This document shows positions 50,740 to 59,803 of a stretch of DNA of 64,000 bases, piece after piece. The DNA comes from Hyphococcus luteus. Its GTDB lineage: Bacteria; Pseudomonadota; Alphaproteobacteria; Caulobacterales; Parvularculaceae. The translations under genes and the position numbers were made by a program. The stretch is from the NCBI RefSeq assembly GCF_002943565.1, contig NZ_PJCH01000016.1, forward strand, positions 80,573 to 144,572, read 5' to 3'. The notes below the pieces were generated by a model. It was not told the origin of the DNA. It saw nothing but the letters and a program-made list of their open reading frames with translations, and did not search any database. Positions within the stretch are counted from its first letter, which is position 1. Each line of letters starts with the position of its first letter.

Positions 50740-52361
50740 CGAGCATCGCGGTCGATATCGTCAATTCCCGATGCGCTTTCAGAAGCTTCCTCAACGGAGG
50801 CGAATTCAATCGGCAGGCGAATGGATATTTTTGAGCCCGCCCCGCTTCGGCTTTCCACGTCGATCTTGCCGCTCAGCTTGTCCACGTAGCCCTTGACGAT
50901 CGAAAGCCCGAGACCCAATCCGTCCGAAACGCGCCTTGACGACATGTCCGCCTGATAAAGCGGCTCGAAAATGAGCGCCTTTTTATCCTCGGGAATCCCT
51001 ATCCCCGTATCAGCGCAGATAATGTCGAGCATATCGCCGTCACTATGTGCGCTTAATTTTATGGCGCCGTTGCTTGTGAACTTGCACGCATTCGAGACAA
51101 GGTTCGACAAGATCGTTTCCAGCATGCGAAAATCCGTGACGATCGATTCTTCGACCTCGCAACGAACGTTAAATTTGTTGCCGCGGCGGCTCGCCTCCTC
51201 CGAATAGAGGCTCTGAAGGCGCTCCATTACGTCTTCGATCTTCCCTTCGCTCGGCCGAACATCGATCCTTCCCTCCTCGATGCGCATGGCGATATTCACT
51301 TGCTCGACGATCTCTTCGATGCGTCTGATGGGCGCGCGCATCTGCTGCAGCCGCTTCGACAATGTTTCCCTGGTCCGTCCGGGCTCGAGAAAGCGCAATT
51401 CGGCGAGCGCCCGGTCAAGCTCGCCGATCAGGATCCGAAGCGGCGTTAAGAGTTCGTGCGTGTTGACCGCCATCAGGTCCGTTCGCCATTCCTTCACGCG
51501 TTCGGCGAAAGCGCGCGCGGCTTCCGCCTCTTCCCGCGCCTCACGCTCTTCCCTCGTCTTGTCGGCGACCATTTGTTGCAGTTGATCCGCCGTTTGCGCG
51601 GCCCGGCCGATCAGGTGATTGATGGCTTCCGCGATATTTTCGACCTCCGGGGGCCCTGAAAACTCCAGCTTCTCGCGATAGCCGCGATCGGCTGTCTGCC
51701 GTGTTCGATCGGCAAGCTGGAGCATGGGTCCGTATAATCGGTCGCTGAGCCAGTTCGTCGCCCAGTATATGTGCGCCAATAGCACGATCGCCGCGACCAC
51801 GACGATCAACGCGGTCTGGCGGAACAGCGAAGATATGAGATCCTTGCTGCCGACCACCCCCAAATATCCGAGCAGCTCCCGAGGGGCCGCGCATTCGTCG
51901 ATTCCGTCTCCCAATACGCCGCATGCGCTGTCGTCGACAGCGAAGACGGGTTCGAAGAAGATCCAGTAATCCGCATACTCCTCAACAAAAGGCGCCGCCG
52001 ACGATTGAGGAGAGCGCGGGATTTCCTCGATCCTCTCGCGCCAGTCTTCAGTCGATATGGCGAGAATTTCGAAATCCGTCGTGGCGAGAAACGCGGTCTC
52101 GATGCTGGGGCTTCCGCGCGCCGCTTCCAGAAAATCGCGCCGGTTCGATTCAAGGCTCCCAATGAAAACAAAGGCGGCGTTTCTGGCGTATCCGGCCGTC
52201 GCTGCGGCGAGATTTTCCTTAAGCACCGTCGCGCCGCGGTCGGCGATGATGTACAGGACAGCGCTCGCGAACACCGCCACGAAAAGGCACTGCAGGGCAA
52301 AGCTGACGAAAAGGGCCTTCGTCCGGAACGATAAACGCGATATCGACAAGCGCTTAATCAT
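50736..52361 (-). CDS. Membrane sensor histidine kinase
   Basis: A 541-residue sensor kinase. The start at 52361 (MIKRLSIS) is chosen because it gives a proper N-terminus; upstream in-frame codons would add a Pro/Ser-rich tail. It has transmembrane segments (about residues 16-37 and 180-200) flanking a periplasmic sensor domain of about 140 residues. The cytoplasmic part has a coiled-coil stretch, a dimerisation box MAVNTHELLTPL with H302, the N-box NLVSNACKFT, G1 DTGIGIP and G2 GLGLGLSIV. The gene overlaps the end of the substrate-binding-protein gene by eight bases, so the periplasmic protein probably delivers ligand to it. Confidence 0.9.
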   Translation of the reverse strand: MIKRLSISRLSFRTKALFVSFALQCLFVAVFASAVLYIIADRGATVLKENLAAATAGYARNAAFVFIGSLESNRRDFLEAARGSPSIETAFLATTDFEILAISTEDWRERIEEIPRSPQSSAAPFVEEYADYWIFFEPVFAVDDSACGVLGDGIDECAAPRELLGYLGVVGSKDLISSLFRQTALIVVVAAIVLLAHIYWATNWLSDRLYGPMLQLADRTRQTADRGYREKLEFSGPPEVENIAEAINHLIGRAAQTADQLQQMVADKTREEREAREEAEAARAFAERVKEWRTDLMAVNTHELLTPLRILIGELDRALAELRFLEPGRTRETLSKRLQQMRAPIRRIEEIVEQVNIAMRIEEGRIDVRPSEGKIEDVMERLQSLYSEEASRRGNKFNVRCEVEESIVTDFRMLETILSNLVSNACKFTSNGAIKLSAHSDGDMLDIICADTGIGIPEDKKALIFEPLYQADMSSRRVSDGLGLGLSIVKGYVDKLSGKIDVESRSGAGSKISIRLPIEFASVEEASESASGIDDIDRDAR

Positions 52362-53352
52362 CGGCGACGAGCGCTCCCATCCTGTCCCGGACGGCCTGGC
52401 TGACATCGACGCCCACGCGGCGGGCGACGCGGACATTCATGACGAAGGAAATCCTGGACGTCGTTTCAAATCGCCGCTTGCCGGTCGCCAGGATTTTGTC
52501 GAGCAGTCTTGAGATTTGTGCGCCGTGCGCGTGAAAATCCGGCTCGCCGCCAAGAAAGGCGCCTTCATTCACCCACGCCCTGCGGTTCGTGAAAACGGGA
52601 AACCGCCCGTTATACGCCTGTTGAAAGAGATGCCCCGCCGTGTCGCCGGTAAGGAGTCCCGATCCGCCCAGCACCCATATGATGTCAGTCGCCGGATTGC
52701 CGTAGCGCAATACTCCGCTGAAGTGATCGGTTGCCTCGCTGAGGCTGCCGGCGGCCGCCGGGAGCACGGAATACGCGCGCATCGCGCTCGCCCGGCGCAG
52801 ACGCTCGATGATCCAGTCGTCGCGGCCGTCAACGTAAAGCGCATGGATGCGATTATGACGCGGAAGCAGCGCGGCCAGTTCCGGCAGCACGTCTTCCGGA
52901 TCAAAATCGAGGGACACCCCGCCATCGGCGATCTCATCGACCGGCGATATATATTGAAGCCCCGTCACCGCAGGCTTTCGGATCCGAACGCCTTTGACGA
53001 TGTCTTTCGCTTCCGTCCCCAGGAGGATCCAGCCGGAAACGGGGCCATCGAACCATCCCTCGATCTCGGCCGCCGTAATGCCAGGCCGCAATCGCTTGAG
53101 ATCGAATTCCCAAGAGGGCGCCGCCGCGGCAAGACCTGAAAGGGTGGCGTCGAGGATCGGCGCAAAGCGGTCCGAATGCGCGTAAATCACGCCGATGCGA
53201 CGCCGCGCCGACGGAGCGGACTGCCCAGGAGCCGGGCTCGCTGCGAAGGCCATCGCCGCGGCGCCAAGCAGCGATCGGCGGCTGATCAGGCCGCTCCTCG
53301 TCCCTTTACCCTCAATCCCGCGCCGCTTCGCCATTCGCCGCCCCGGGCGCAA
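52354..53352 (-). CDS. Tat-exported ABC-type substrate-binding protein (PF04392-like)
   Basis: A 332-residue periplasmic protein with a twin-arginine signal (SRRSLLGAAAMAFA, about residues 24-37, cleaved near AAS). The body reads RRRIGVIYAHSDRFAPILDATLSGL, ARRVGVDVSQAVRDRM at the end, and VLGGSGLLTGDTAGHLFQQAYNGRFPVFTN in the middle. These follow the ABC_sub_bind (PF04392) fold, two lobes with Rossmann-like repeats. No permease or ATPase genes accompany it. It therefore more likely feeds a sensor than a transporter, and the coupled kinase gene supports that. Starts at 53352 or 53334 (MAKRRG) are both possible. Confidence 0.8.
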   Translation of the reverse strand: MRPGRRMAKRRGIEGKGTRSGLISRRSLLGAAAMAFAASPAPGQSAPSARRRIGVIYAHSDRFAPILDATLSGLAAAAPSWEFDLKRLRPGITAAEIEGWFDGPVSGWILLGTEAKDIVKGVRIRKPAVTGLQYISPVDEIADGGVSLDFDPEDVLPELAALLPRHNRIHALYVDGRDDWIIERLRRASAMRAYSVLPAAAGSLSEATDHFSGVLRYGNPATDIIWVLGGSGLLTGDTAGHLFQQAYNGRFPVFTNRRAWVNEGAFLGGEPDFHAHGAQISRLLDKILATGKRRFETTSRISFVMNVRVARRVGVDVSQAVRDRMGALVADD

Positions 53353-53982
53353 TAGCCCGGCTTCCCAGTTTTGCGTTTAGCATCGCACAAATTGGCGGGG
53401 AATTCACGAGGGACCCTGCTTCAAAATCCGCAGAATGCCAGCCGCTTGCGGCAGCCTAAAGCCCCTGACTGGTGTAATCTAGCAATCGCCGATCTCCGTC
53501 CTTTATGCGCCGCCGCGTGAAGAAAGCCAGGCGGTCGAGGAGTATAAGGCCTTCGAGCGAACTATGGCCGGAAATTGTGATGAGGCCGATTAGGCGGCGC
53601 GGTTTGCTGGTCCTTTGTGACGAACGCGCCGGCGTTTGATTCTCAAAAGCCCGGTCGGCTGTGCCGTGTTCGAGATTGCAGGATTTTGCGGGTTTTGGGT
53701 TCGAAAGCTTGCTTATCGCGAGCCCTTTTTGGCGATTATTTCGACGTGAGGGAGCGATGGGCTGGGACCGAAGGAACCAGTCGACGACAACGCGGAAGGC
53801 CTGTTTCGCCATCACCTTGAGAACATCATCAATCACGTGCAGATTGTACACTGTCGTTCGATCATGAATAAAAACAAAATCAGAGTTCACTTCCGTCTTC
53901 GCTTCGCTCGCGAACGATTTTAGGGTTGAAGAGTGCTCAAGCCGTCAACGGATCAAAAAGAATAGTAGCGAAAGGTCAGCTG
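53353..53982 (+). other. Intergenic stretch with no certain gene
   Basis: About 630 bases between the sensory cluster and the TetR gene. A minus-strand frame (53456-53890, beginning MNSDFVFIHDRTTVYNLH) is open for 144 codons but matches nothing that I know and has no ribosome-binding site. It could be a decayed transposon piece, but the evidence is too thin. The sequence drops in GC near its right end (53830-53980), where the TetR promoter should lie. Confidence 0.4.
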
Positions 53983-54588
53983 ATGAACACCAAAATCTCC
54001 CCGCGCGCGGCACGAATGCGGGAGCGCATATTGGCTGCCGCTTTGACCGAATTCGCCGCGAAAGGATATGAGGGCGCAACCATCCGCAGCATCGCCGCCG
54101 CAAGCGGAGCCAAACACCCGATCATCGACTATCATTTTGGCAATAAGGAAGGACTCTGGAATGCGGTCGCAGAACGCTGCGTTGGCGAGCTCGCAAAGCG
54201 AATTGAAGGTATTTCGAAAACGGTCGAGAGCCGCACGATTCTCAAGGAAATCGTCAAAACCTTCTTCGAATATGATATGGAGAACAAGGCGTTCCACCGC
54301 TTCATGATCCAGGCAAGCGCGCGCATGGGGCCGCAAGGCCGAAGAGCCATCAAGAAGCATGTCGTCCCCATCATCGAACTACAGTCGAAGTGCATCAAAG
54401 ACTGTCAAATCCGCGGGCAGCTTCCGAAAGGCGATCCTGTCTTGTTTTCTTATATGCTGATCGGCGTATCGGCTGTTCTTTCGAGCTTGGCTTCAGAAAT
54501 TGAATTTGTTACAAAAAGAAAAGTCGATTCGCCGAAGACCAGACAGGAATACTGGCGGATAGTCGAGGGCGTTTTCTTCGACGATTGA
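53983..54588 (+). CDS. TetR-family transcriptional regulator
   Basis: A 201-residue regulator. The N-terminal HTH is clear: RERILAAALTEFAAKGYEGATIRSIAAASGAKHPIIDYHFGNKEGLW (residues about 12-58). The C-terminal ligand-binding domain is helical and of normal length. The ATG at 53983 follows AAAGG; an earlier TTG would add 19 uncharacteristic residues. It is convergent with the catabolic operon (54646-60979) and probably controls it through a dyad such as the one at 61026-61056. The inducer is unknown but likely the aromatic-type substrate or a CoA ester. Confidence 0.88.
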   Translation: MNTKISPRAARMRERILAAALTEFAAKGYEGATIRSIAAASGAKHPIIDYHFGNKEGLWNAVAERCVGELAKRIEGISKTVESRTILKEIVKTFFEYDMENKAFHRFMIQASARMGPQGRRAIKKHVVPIIELQSKCIKDCQIRGQLPKGDPVLFSYMLIGVSAVLSSLASEIEFVTKRKVDSPKTRQEYWRIVEGVFFDD

Positions 54589-54645
54589 GGGCTGTCAGTA
54601 ACAATCCGGGAAAGAGACTTAGCCAAAGCCTGAGGGGCGGTCCTG

Positions 54646-55023
54646 TCAGACGCCAGCTTTCTCGATGACGTCGCGTGCAACTTTTTGTCCTTCGAGCGCA
54701 GCGGGAATGCCGCAATATCCCGCCACGTGGATGAAAACCTCCTTGATTTCCTCTTTGGTCAGTCCGTTGCGCAGGGCAACGCGTACGTGAAGCTCCAGTT
54801 CGGGCAGCCGGCCCATGCAGGTCAACATTCCGAGATTGAGCAGACTGCGCTGTTTGCGTGTAAGGCCGTCGCGCCCCCAAATACGCCCCCATCCGCATTC
54901 AGTGATATATTCCTGAAAATCCCTGTCGAAATCGCTAGCCTCATCGAGCGCCTTGCGGACGTAGTCCTCGCCCAGCAATTCTTCCCGGATTTTTCGTCCC
55001 TTATTGAAGATGTGGTTGTCCAT
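54646..55023 (-). CDS. Carboxymuconolactone-decarboxylase-like protein
   Basis: A 125-residue protein with GRDGLTRKQRSLLNLGMLTCMGRLPELELHVRVALRNGLTKEEIKEVFIHVAGYCGIPAALEG, the hallmark of the CMD family (PcaC-like, not the AhpD type, because no CxxC is present). CMD enzymes release CO2 in lactone intermediates of aromatic degradation. It is the last gene of a six-gene operon that also encodes a VOC dioxygenase and a FAH-type enzyme, so it probably handles a ring-cleavage product. Confidence 0.85.
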   Translation of the reverse strand: MDNHIFNKGRKIREELLGEDYVRKALDEASDFDRDFQEYITECGWGRIWGRDGLTRKQRSLLNLGMLTCMGRLPELELHVRVALRNGLTKEEIKEVFIHVAGYCGIPAALEGQKVARDVIEKAGV

Positions 55024-55037
55024 GCGTTCGCCTCCAA

Positions 55038-55964
55038 TCAGCGATGCGCCGAGATGCCGCCGGGCGGCGTGCCTTCCTTGATCATTCGCCGGATGCGGGC
55101 AGGCATTTCGTCGTCGATCCGTTTCGGCCAGCGGCGTTCTAACGGATCACTCACGTTTACGACGAGCCGGCCAATCTTTTCGATTTCGACAGTCACAGTC
55201 TCGCCATCCTGTATCGGACCGATGCCTTGGTGATTGGTTCCCGTGAAGACGAGGTCGCCCGGAAGCAACGGCGTCACTGAACTGATAAAGGCGATGCATT
55301 CCCGGATTCCATGTCCCATATCGCTGGTTGAGAAATCGTGCCGGGGCTGACCGTCGACCCACAACCGAACACGCAGATTCTGCGGGTCGTCGATTTCGTC
55401 GGCTGTGACGATCCAGGGGCCGATCGGCGCAAATGTATCGTGAGACTTATTGAAGAGTGACTGCTGCAAAACTGGAAACCGCCCCGACACATCAATGCCG
55501 ACCGTGTAACCGAACACATAGTCGAGCGCATCGGCCGGGGCGACATTCCTGCATTTGCGCCCGATGACCAAGACAAGTTCGGGCTCATGATGGAACACCC
55601 GGGCATCCGCGGGAGGCAGCGCGACCGTGCCGCCGGGGCCAAGGATCGCTTGAGGCGACTTAAAAAACGACCATATCGGCAAGGGCGGTCCGTCAGTCCC
55701 TTCAAGGTAATTGGCGCCCATCGCGACGATCTTGCCGGGTTTAGGAACCGGTGCGAGAAGGCGCGCCTCCGACAAGGGCCTGCCCTCTCCGTTTTGCTCA
55801 AGTTCCCTCAAAGGCGCGGAGAGCGCATCGAAGTCTTCGATGACGGCTTCAATGAGTTCTTGGCTTGTCCTTTCTGCATCGGGCGCCACCGCCGCCGACG
55901 CGTCGATCACGACATCGTCGCGAATAATCCCAAGTCCTTGAGCTTCTATAAGCGCTAGTTTCAT
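55038..55964 (-). CDS. Fumarylacetoacetate-hydrolase-family enzyme
   Basis: A 308-residue protein of the FAH superfamily, which hydrolyses or decarboxylates ring-fission products. The metal-binding core is visible in FHHEPELVLVIGRKCRNV, the following DYVFGYTVGIDVSGR, and the downstream K-containing LFNKSHDTFAPIGPWIV and FTGTNHQGIG. The N-terminal part includes KIVAMGANYLEG. Which reaction it performs cannot be told. It overlaps no neighbour but lies 14 bases before the CMD-like gene and 42 after the VOC gene, in line with one operon. Confidence 0.88.
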   Translation of the reverse strand: MKLALIEAQGLGIIRDDVVIDASAAVAPDAERTSQELIEAVIEDFDALSAPLRELEQNGEGRPLSEARLLAPVPKPGKIVAMGANYLEGTDGPPLPIWSFFKSPQAILGPGGTVALPPADARVFHHEPELVLVIGRKCRNVAPADALDYVFGYTVGIDVSGRFPVLQQSLFNKSHDTFAPIGPWIVTADEIDDPQNLRVRLWVDGQPRHDFSTSDMGHGIRECIAFISSVTPLLPGDLVFTGTNHQGIGPIQDGETVTVEIEKIGRLVVNVSDPLERRWPKRIDDEMPARIRRMIKEGTPPGGISAHR

Positions 55965-56006
55965 ACCACCTTCTTCTGTATCGCCTTGATCCTACCTTGC
56001 GCCCTG

Positions 56007-56561
56007 TCAGGCGCGCGCCATACGCTGGCGCATTTCAGCTTCGCGCTTTTCCGCCGGCATATAACCGGGCGTTTCTTTCACCCTTTTCGCTGTAATCGCT
56101 ATGATTTCATCGTCAGATTTATCGAGGTCGAGGTCAAAGCGGCAAGGCTGTGGCACATGCCATGGTGATTTCGCATAGACCTCAATCACGTTCTCTTCCG
56201 GGTCCTTGAAATATATTGACCACGCATTGCCATGATCCATTCTGTCGAGTGTTTCTATTCCTTCCGAGTCGAGACGGTGAAGAATCTCTTTCAGTCCGCT
56301 GAGCGACCTGACCCGGAACGAAATCTGGTTGATGGCGCCAGGACGCGCGGCTTCTGGTCTCCCGCTCGCCAGAACGAGTTGATGATGCACTTCCGGATCG
56401 GAACTCATGAAAACAATCTCGGCATTGATGCGCGACATCATTCCCCGATCTGTTACCCGCAAACCCATGATCCGCGAATAAAAATCCACCATCGTTTTCA
56501 GGTCATAGACATTGAGTCCGAGATGCTCGAGCATTGGCTTTTCTTTTCCTGACTCAATCAT
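56007..56561 (-). CDS. VOC-superfamily enzyme, extradiol-dioxygenase-like
   Basis: A 184-residue protein with the 2-His-1-Glu metal site of VOC enzymes: H13 (LEHLGLNVYD), H60 (VHHQLVLASG) and E127 (ENVIEVYAK). The segment DHGNAWSIYFKDPEENVIEVY is typical of BphC/XylE-type extradiol dioxygenases. The chain is about half the length of a two-domain dioxygenase, so it is of the single-module type. It probably opens a catechol-like ring made by the monooxygenase encoded in the same operon. The start at 56561 follows GGAG; an ATG at 56534 is also possible. Confidence 0.82.
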   Translation of the reverse strand: MIESGKEKPMLEHLGLNVYDLKTMVDFYSRIMGLRVTDRGMMSRINAEIVFMSSDPEVHHQLVLASGRPEAARPGAINQISFRVRSLSGLKEILHRLDSEGIETLDRMDHGNAWSIYFKDPEENVIEVYAKSPWHVPQPCRFDLDLDKSDDEIIAITAKRVKETPGYMPAEKREAEMRQRMARA

Positions 56562-56578
56562 ACGTCGTTCTCCAATCG

Positions 56579-58873
56579 TTAGAAGCTGACCCGCACGTCG
56601 CCGCCGAATATAGGCACGCCGTCATTTTGAAGGCATTTGATCGAGCCGGTATTTGATCTCAATTCCTGAACGTTATCGCAATAAGTCTTGCCGGTTAAAT
56701 TCTTGCCCCAAAGACCGAAGTCCAAATTTCCGATAACGTAAGAAAGTCTCGCATTCAGGATCGTCCGTTGCTCCTCTTCGAACTCAGGCTTATTTTCAAT
56801 GTCGTAGGTTTGATCGCCAACATAGGCCACATCGAATTGCGCGGCGAATAGCGAGGACTCCGACAATATCCATTCTTTTCTTACGAGTGCGTTGGCCGTC
56901 CAATGCGGTGAATTAGGCAGCATATTCCCCTCGCTGATAGTCGGCAGATTGGTCGCATCTTTCACTTCCGTGTCGAGCCAGCCGACGGCGCCCTGAAACA
57001 TCAAGCCGTCCACAGGTTCGTATTGCAGTTCCAGTTCGGCGCCCCAGCTCGCGGCTTTAGGAATATTCAGCAGAAGCGGCAAAATTTGACCGTTTTCCAG
57101 AAGCACGCTGAATATCTGCATATCCTTCCAGTCATTATAAAATACAGAAGCGTTGGCGAGAAGACGCCCGTTGAGAGATCTGGTTTTCACGCCGCCTTCG
57201 TAGGTGAGCAATGTTTCTTCATCGACCGCGCGCGCAGCCTCGCCGATGATCGCCTGCAACGCTGCGGCGCTGAAGCCGCCGGACTTGAAACCTCTCGAAA
57301 CGTTCGCAAAAAGCATCGCGTCGTCGGAAACGTCATAGGATAACGCGACGCGACCGCCCCACTCTTCCCAGTCCCCCTCAAGCGGCGTGCTGGCAATCAG
57401 AGCGATAGGATCAAACCTGACAGCAGCTTCGTCCAGAAACGTTCCGAATGGATACTGCGCGCCCCGGCCGATCAGCGTGTCGTTGAACCCGCTTTTCTCC
57501 TCCCATGAGTAGCGGCCGCCAACCGTTAACGTAAGCTTGTCCGTCATGTCCCAGTCCGACTGACCATAGATGGAGACTGCAGTATCATCCTGGTCGATGA
57601 TCGTGGTCGGCACCAATGTGAAAGCCGCCGCTGGCGATCCCGGCAAAGCCCCGCCGACCGGAGGCGGCGATCCCGTCGTCCTCGCCGCAGTCACCCATTT
57701 TGCGTCTTCCGCGAAATAGAGCCCGCCTATGATCCAGCGAAACGCCGCGTCATCCGGAGACATCAATCTGAGTTCCTGGCTCCACTGTTTCGCATCAACA
57801 GATTGGTGCAACTCAAAAAATGCATGCGGACCGCCGTCGACATCGTTGCTGCGGCGCAGCTCGTTATCTTCATAGGCTGTAATGGAAGTAAGCGTGGCGA
57901 ACCCAAAATCCCAACTGATGTTTGCAAAACCGCCCCATGAATCGATGTCATTGCGTGCGTCCGGCATGTTAGCGAACACTTCGAGCGCGTCATCATTATC
58001 GACAAAGCCTCCGGCGTCGGCGCATGGCTGGCCGAGTCCCCATTCTTCGGGGGGCAGCGCGCATGGCATGGTCGGGTCGGCCGGATCTCGCGTGCCGATC
58101 GTTTTTACGGCGTGATTGCTGCCGCGATTTGCGCCGTAATGCCCGTTCAACAACACCTCAAACCTATCGGTCGGCCGCCAAAGAAATTGCGCGCGTGCGG
58201 CGTATCGTTCTTTGTTGAAGCCTTCCACGCCGAGAAATTTGTTCTCCTGGATTTCGTCCCTCAAATTAAGCATGCCGGCGACCCTCACCGCCATTTCATC
58301 GGATATCGGCAGGTTAACAGCCCCTTCCATGTCGAGTTGAGCGTAGCGGCCGCCAGTAAACCGCCCAAAACCGGAAACACCATCTCCGATGATCGGCTTT
58401 TTGGAAATGTAGTTTATCGCGCCGCCGGTGGTATTGCGCCCGAACAAAGTGTTCTGAGGCCCACGCAGCACCTCAACCCTCTCAAGATCGAAAAGAGGAA
58501 ACGCCCACGATACCGGTGAATTTAGGGTCACTTCGTCCGCATAAACCCCGATGGCCGTATTCGAATTCACGTGAAAATTGGAGTCGCCGACTCCGCGAAT
58601 ATAAAAATTGAACTGCGAGTCTCCCGCGGCGATATTGGTCGAAGCGTTTGGAATAAGGCCTAAGATTTCGGTCGAAGACGTTAAACCTCGGCGAGACATT
58701 TCCTCGTTCGTGAATGCTTGCATTGATATTGGTACGGACTGTATGTCTTCCGCCCGCTTCTGAGCGGTGACAATGATAACGTCGTCCGCCTCCCTCGCAG
58801 CAGCGCCGGCGGTCGATTGCGCGACTGCACAAACAGCCACGCCGGCCAATAGCGAAATTGTTGTTCTCATCAT
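56579..58873 (-). CDS. TonB-dependent outer-membrane receptor (catabolic cluster)
   Basis: A 764-residue receptor. It has a signal peptide (about residues 1-25), a TonB-box-like stretch DDVIIVTAQKRAEDIQSVPIS, a plug with FYIRGVGDSNFHVNSNTAIGVYADEV and LERVEVLRGPQNTLFGRNTTGGAINYIS, and a beta-barrel ending in F. The plug is of the type used by sphingomonad and related receptors for hydrophobic or carbohydrate ligands. A strong GGGAGGGA site precedes the start. Being inside the operon with catabolic enzymes, it probably brings their substrate across the outer membrane. Confidence 0.92.
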   Translation of the reverse strand: MMRTTISLLAGVAVCAVAQSTAGAAAREADDVIIVTAQKRAEDIQSVPISMQAFTNEEMSRRGLTSSTEILGLIPNASTNIAAGDSQFNFYIRGVGDSNFHVNSNTAIGVYADEVTLNSPVSWAFPLFDLERVEVLRGPQNTLFGRNTTGGAINYISKKPIIGDGVSGFGRFTGGRYAQLDMEGAVNLPISDEMAVRVAGMLNLRDEIQENKFLGVEGFNKERYAARAQFLWRPTDRFEVLLNGHYGANRGSNHAVKTIGTRDPADPTMPCALPPEEWGLGQPCADAGGFVDNDDALEVFANMPDARNDIDSWGGFANISWDFGFATLTSITAYEDNELRRSNDVDGGPHAFFELHQSVDAKQWSQELRLMSPDDAAFRWIIGGLYFAEDAKWVTAARTTGSPPPVGGALPGSPAAAFTLVPTTIIDQDDTAVSIYGQSDWDMTDKLTLTVGGRYSWEEKSGFNDTLIGRGAQYPFGTFLDEAAVRFDPIALIASTPLEGDWEEWGGRVALSYDVSDDAMLFANVSRGFKSGGFSAAALQAIIGEAARAVDEETLLTYEGGVKTRSLNGRLLANASVFYNDWKDMQIFSVLLENGQILPLLLNIPKAASWGAELELQYEPVDGLMFQGAVGWLDTEVKDATNLPTISEGNMLPNSPHWTANALVRKEWILSESSLFAAQFDVAYVGDQTYDIENKPEFEEEQRTILNARLSYVIGNLDFGLWGKNLTGKTYCDNVQELRSNTGSIKCLQNDGVPIFGGDVRVSF

Positions 58874-58936
58874 TCCCTCCCTACGTTTTATTTTCCTTAT
58901 CGCCTCAATAAAGCCTTCCGAGCGAAGGCTCGCAAA

Positions 58937-59797
58937 TCAAGGCGGTCCTGCTCCTGGAATTTCGACTTGCGCCACATCGATGCGCGCCCGCGACCGTCCG
59001 CTCAAAATCTCTGCCGGCGTCGCGAGCGTCGCCATCATGAAAAGCCTCTTTCTGCCCGCACCGCCCAACGCACAAGCTGCCGCGAACGACGCGTCGCTAT
59101 CGATCTTATGAGTAACTTCGCCACCTTCCAGGACGCGCACGAATTCGCCGGTTTCAGACGACGACACCCAAACGGCGCCTTGTTCGTCCAGACAAATGCC
59201 GTCCGGCGTCCTTTCGCCAAGATCGGCGAACACGCGTCGGCCCGATAAAGAGCCATCCGATTCTATGTCAAATGCTGTCAGTCGATGAGCGAACGTCTCG
59301 GCGACAATCAACGTTTCTCCGCCGGGAGTTATGATCATGCCGTTGGGGAAAATCAGATCGTCCGCGACGGTTCTTAGTTGCTCCCGATGCACATAAACGA
59401 GGTTGGTCGGCTGCGGATCGAGCGCTTCAAAAAGATTGCACCCCGTGTTCCCCACATAGGCGCCCCCTTTCGCGTCAACCACCATGTCGTTCAGACTCTT
59501 GTTCGGGCAAAGCGCCGACAAATCCGCATAGGTCTTGGCGCGCACGCCGTCGAAGACCTTCAACTCGCAGGCCTTCATCGAAACGAAGACCAGCCGCCCG
59601 TCCGGCAGCCACCCAAGCCCGGACGGCGTCTCAGTCTCAAGAACCGTTTCCACGCGTCCCGCCTCGTCAACGCGAACGATCCGTCCGCCAAACATATCCG
59701 ACGCCCAAAGAAATCCGTCGCGCCATCTTGGCGCCTCTCCGAAAACGAGGGAGTCAACGATCGTATGACAGGAGATGGTTTTCAGAATTTCCCTCAA
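58937..59797 (-). CDS. SMP-30/gluconolactonase-like enzyme
   Basis: A 286-residue beta-propeller. The SMP-30 pattern is clear: LVFGEAPRWRDGFLWASDMFGG (metal Glu), SGLGWLPDGRLVFVSM, SLNDMVVDAKGGAYVGNTG (N), FPNGMIITPGGETLIVAET (N) and PDGICLDEQGAVWVSS (D). The four metal ligands E, N, N and D seem present, so lactonase activity is likely. The TTG at 59797 gives a complete N-terminus; its ribosome-binding site is weak. In this cluster it might open a lactone made by the dehydrogenase-like enzyme or the ring-cleavage branch. Confidence 0.85.
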   Translation of the reverse strand: MREILKTISCHTIVDSLVFGEAPRWRDGFLWASDMFGGRIVRVDEAGRVETVLETETPSGLGWLPDGRLVFVSMKACELKVFDGVRAKTYADLSALCPNKSLNDMVVDAKGGAYVGNTGCNLFEALDPQPTNLVYVHREQLRTVADDLIFPNGMIITPGGETLIVAETFAHRLTAFDIESDGSLSGRRVFADLGERTPDGICLDEQGAVWVSSSETGEFVRVLEGGEVTHKIDSDASFAAACALGGAGRKRLFMMATLATPAEILSGRSRARIDVAQVEIPGAGPP

Positions 59798-59803
59798 TGG
59801 CTG

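Noticed and set aside
53456..53890. Minus-strand frame of 144 codons as a transposase remnant
   Set aside because: Only a vague resemblance in its first 50 residues and no catalytic motif; not enough to call.
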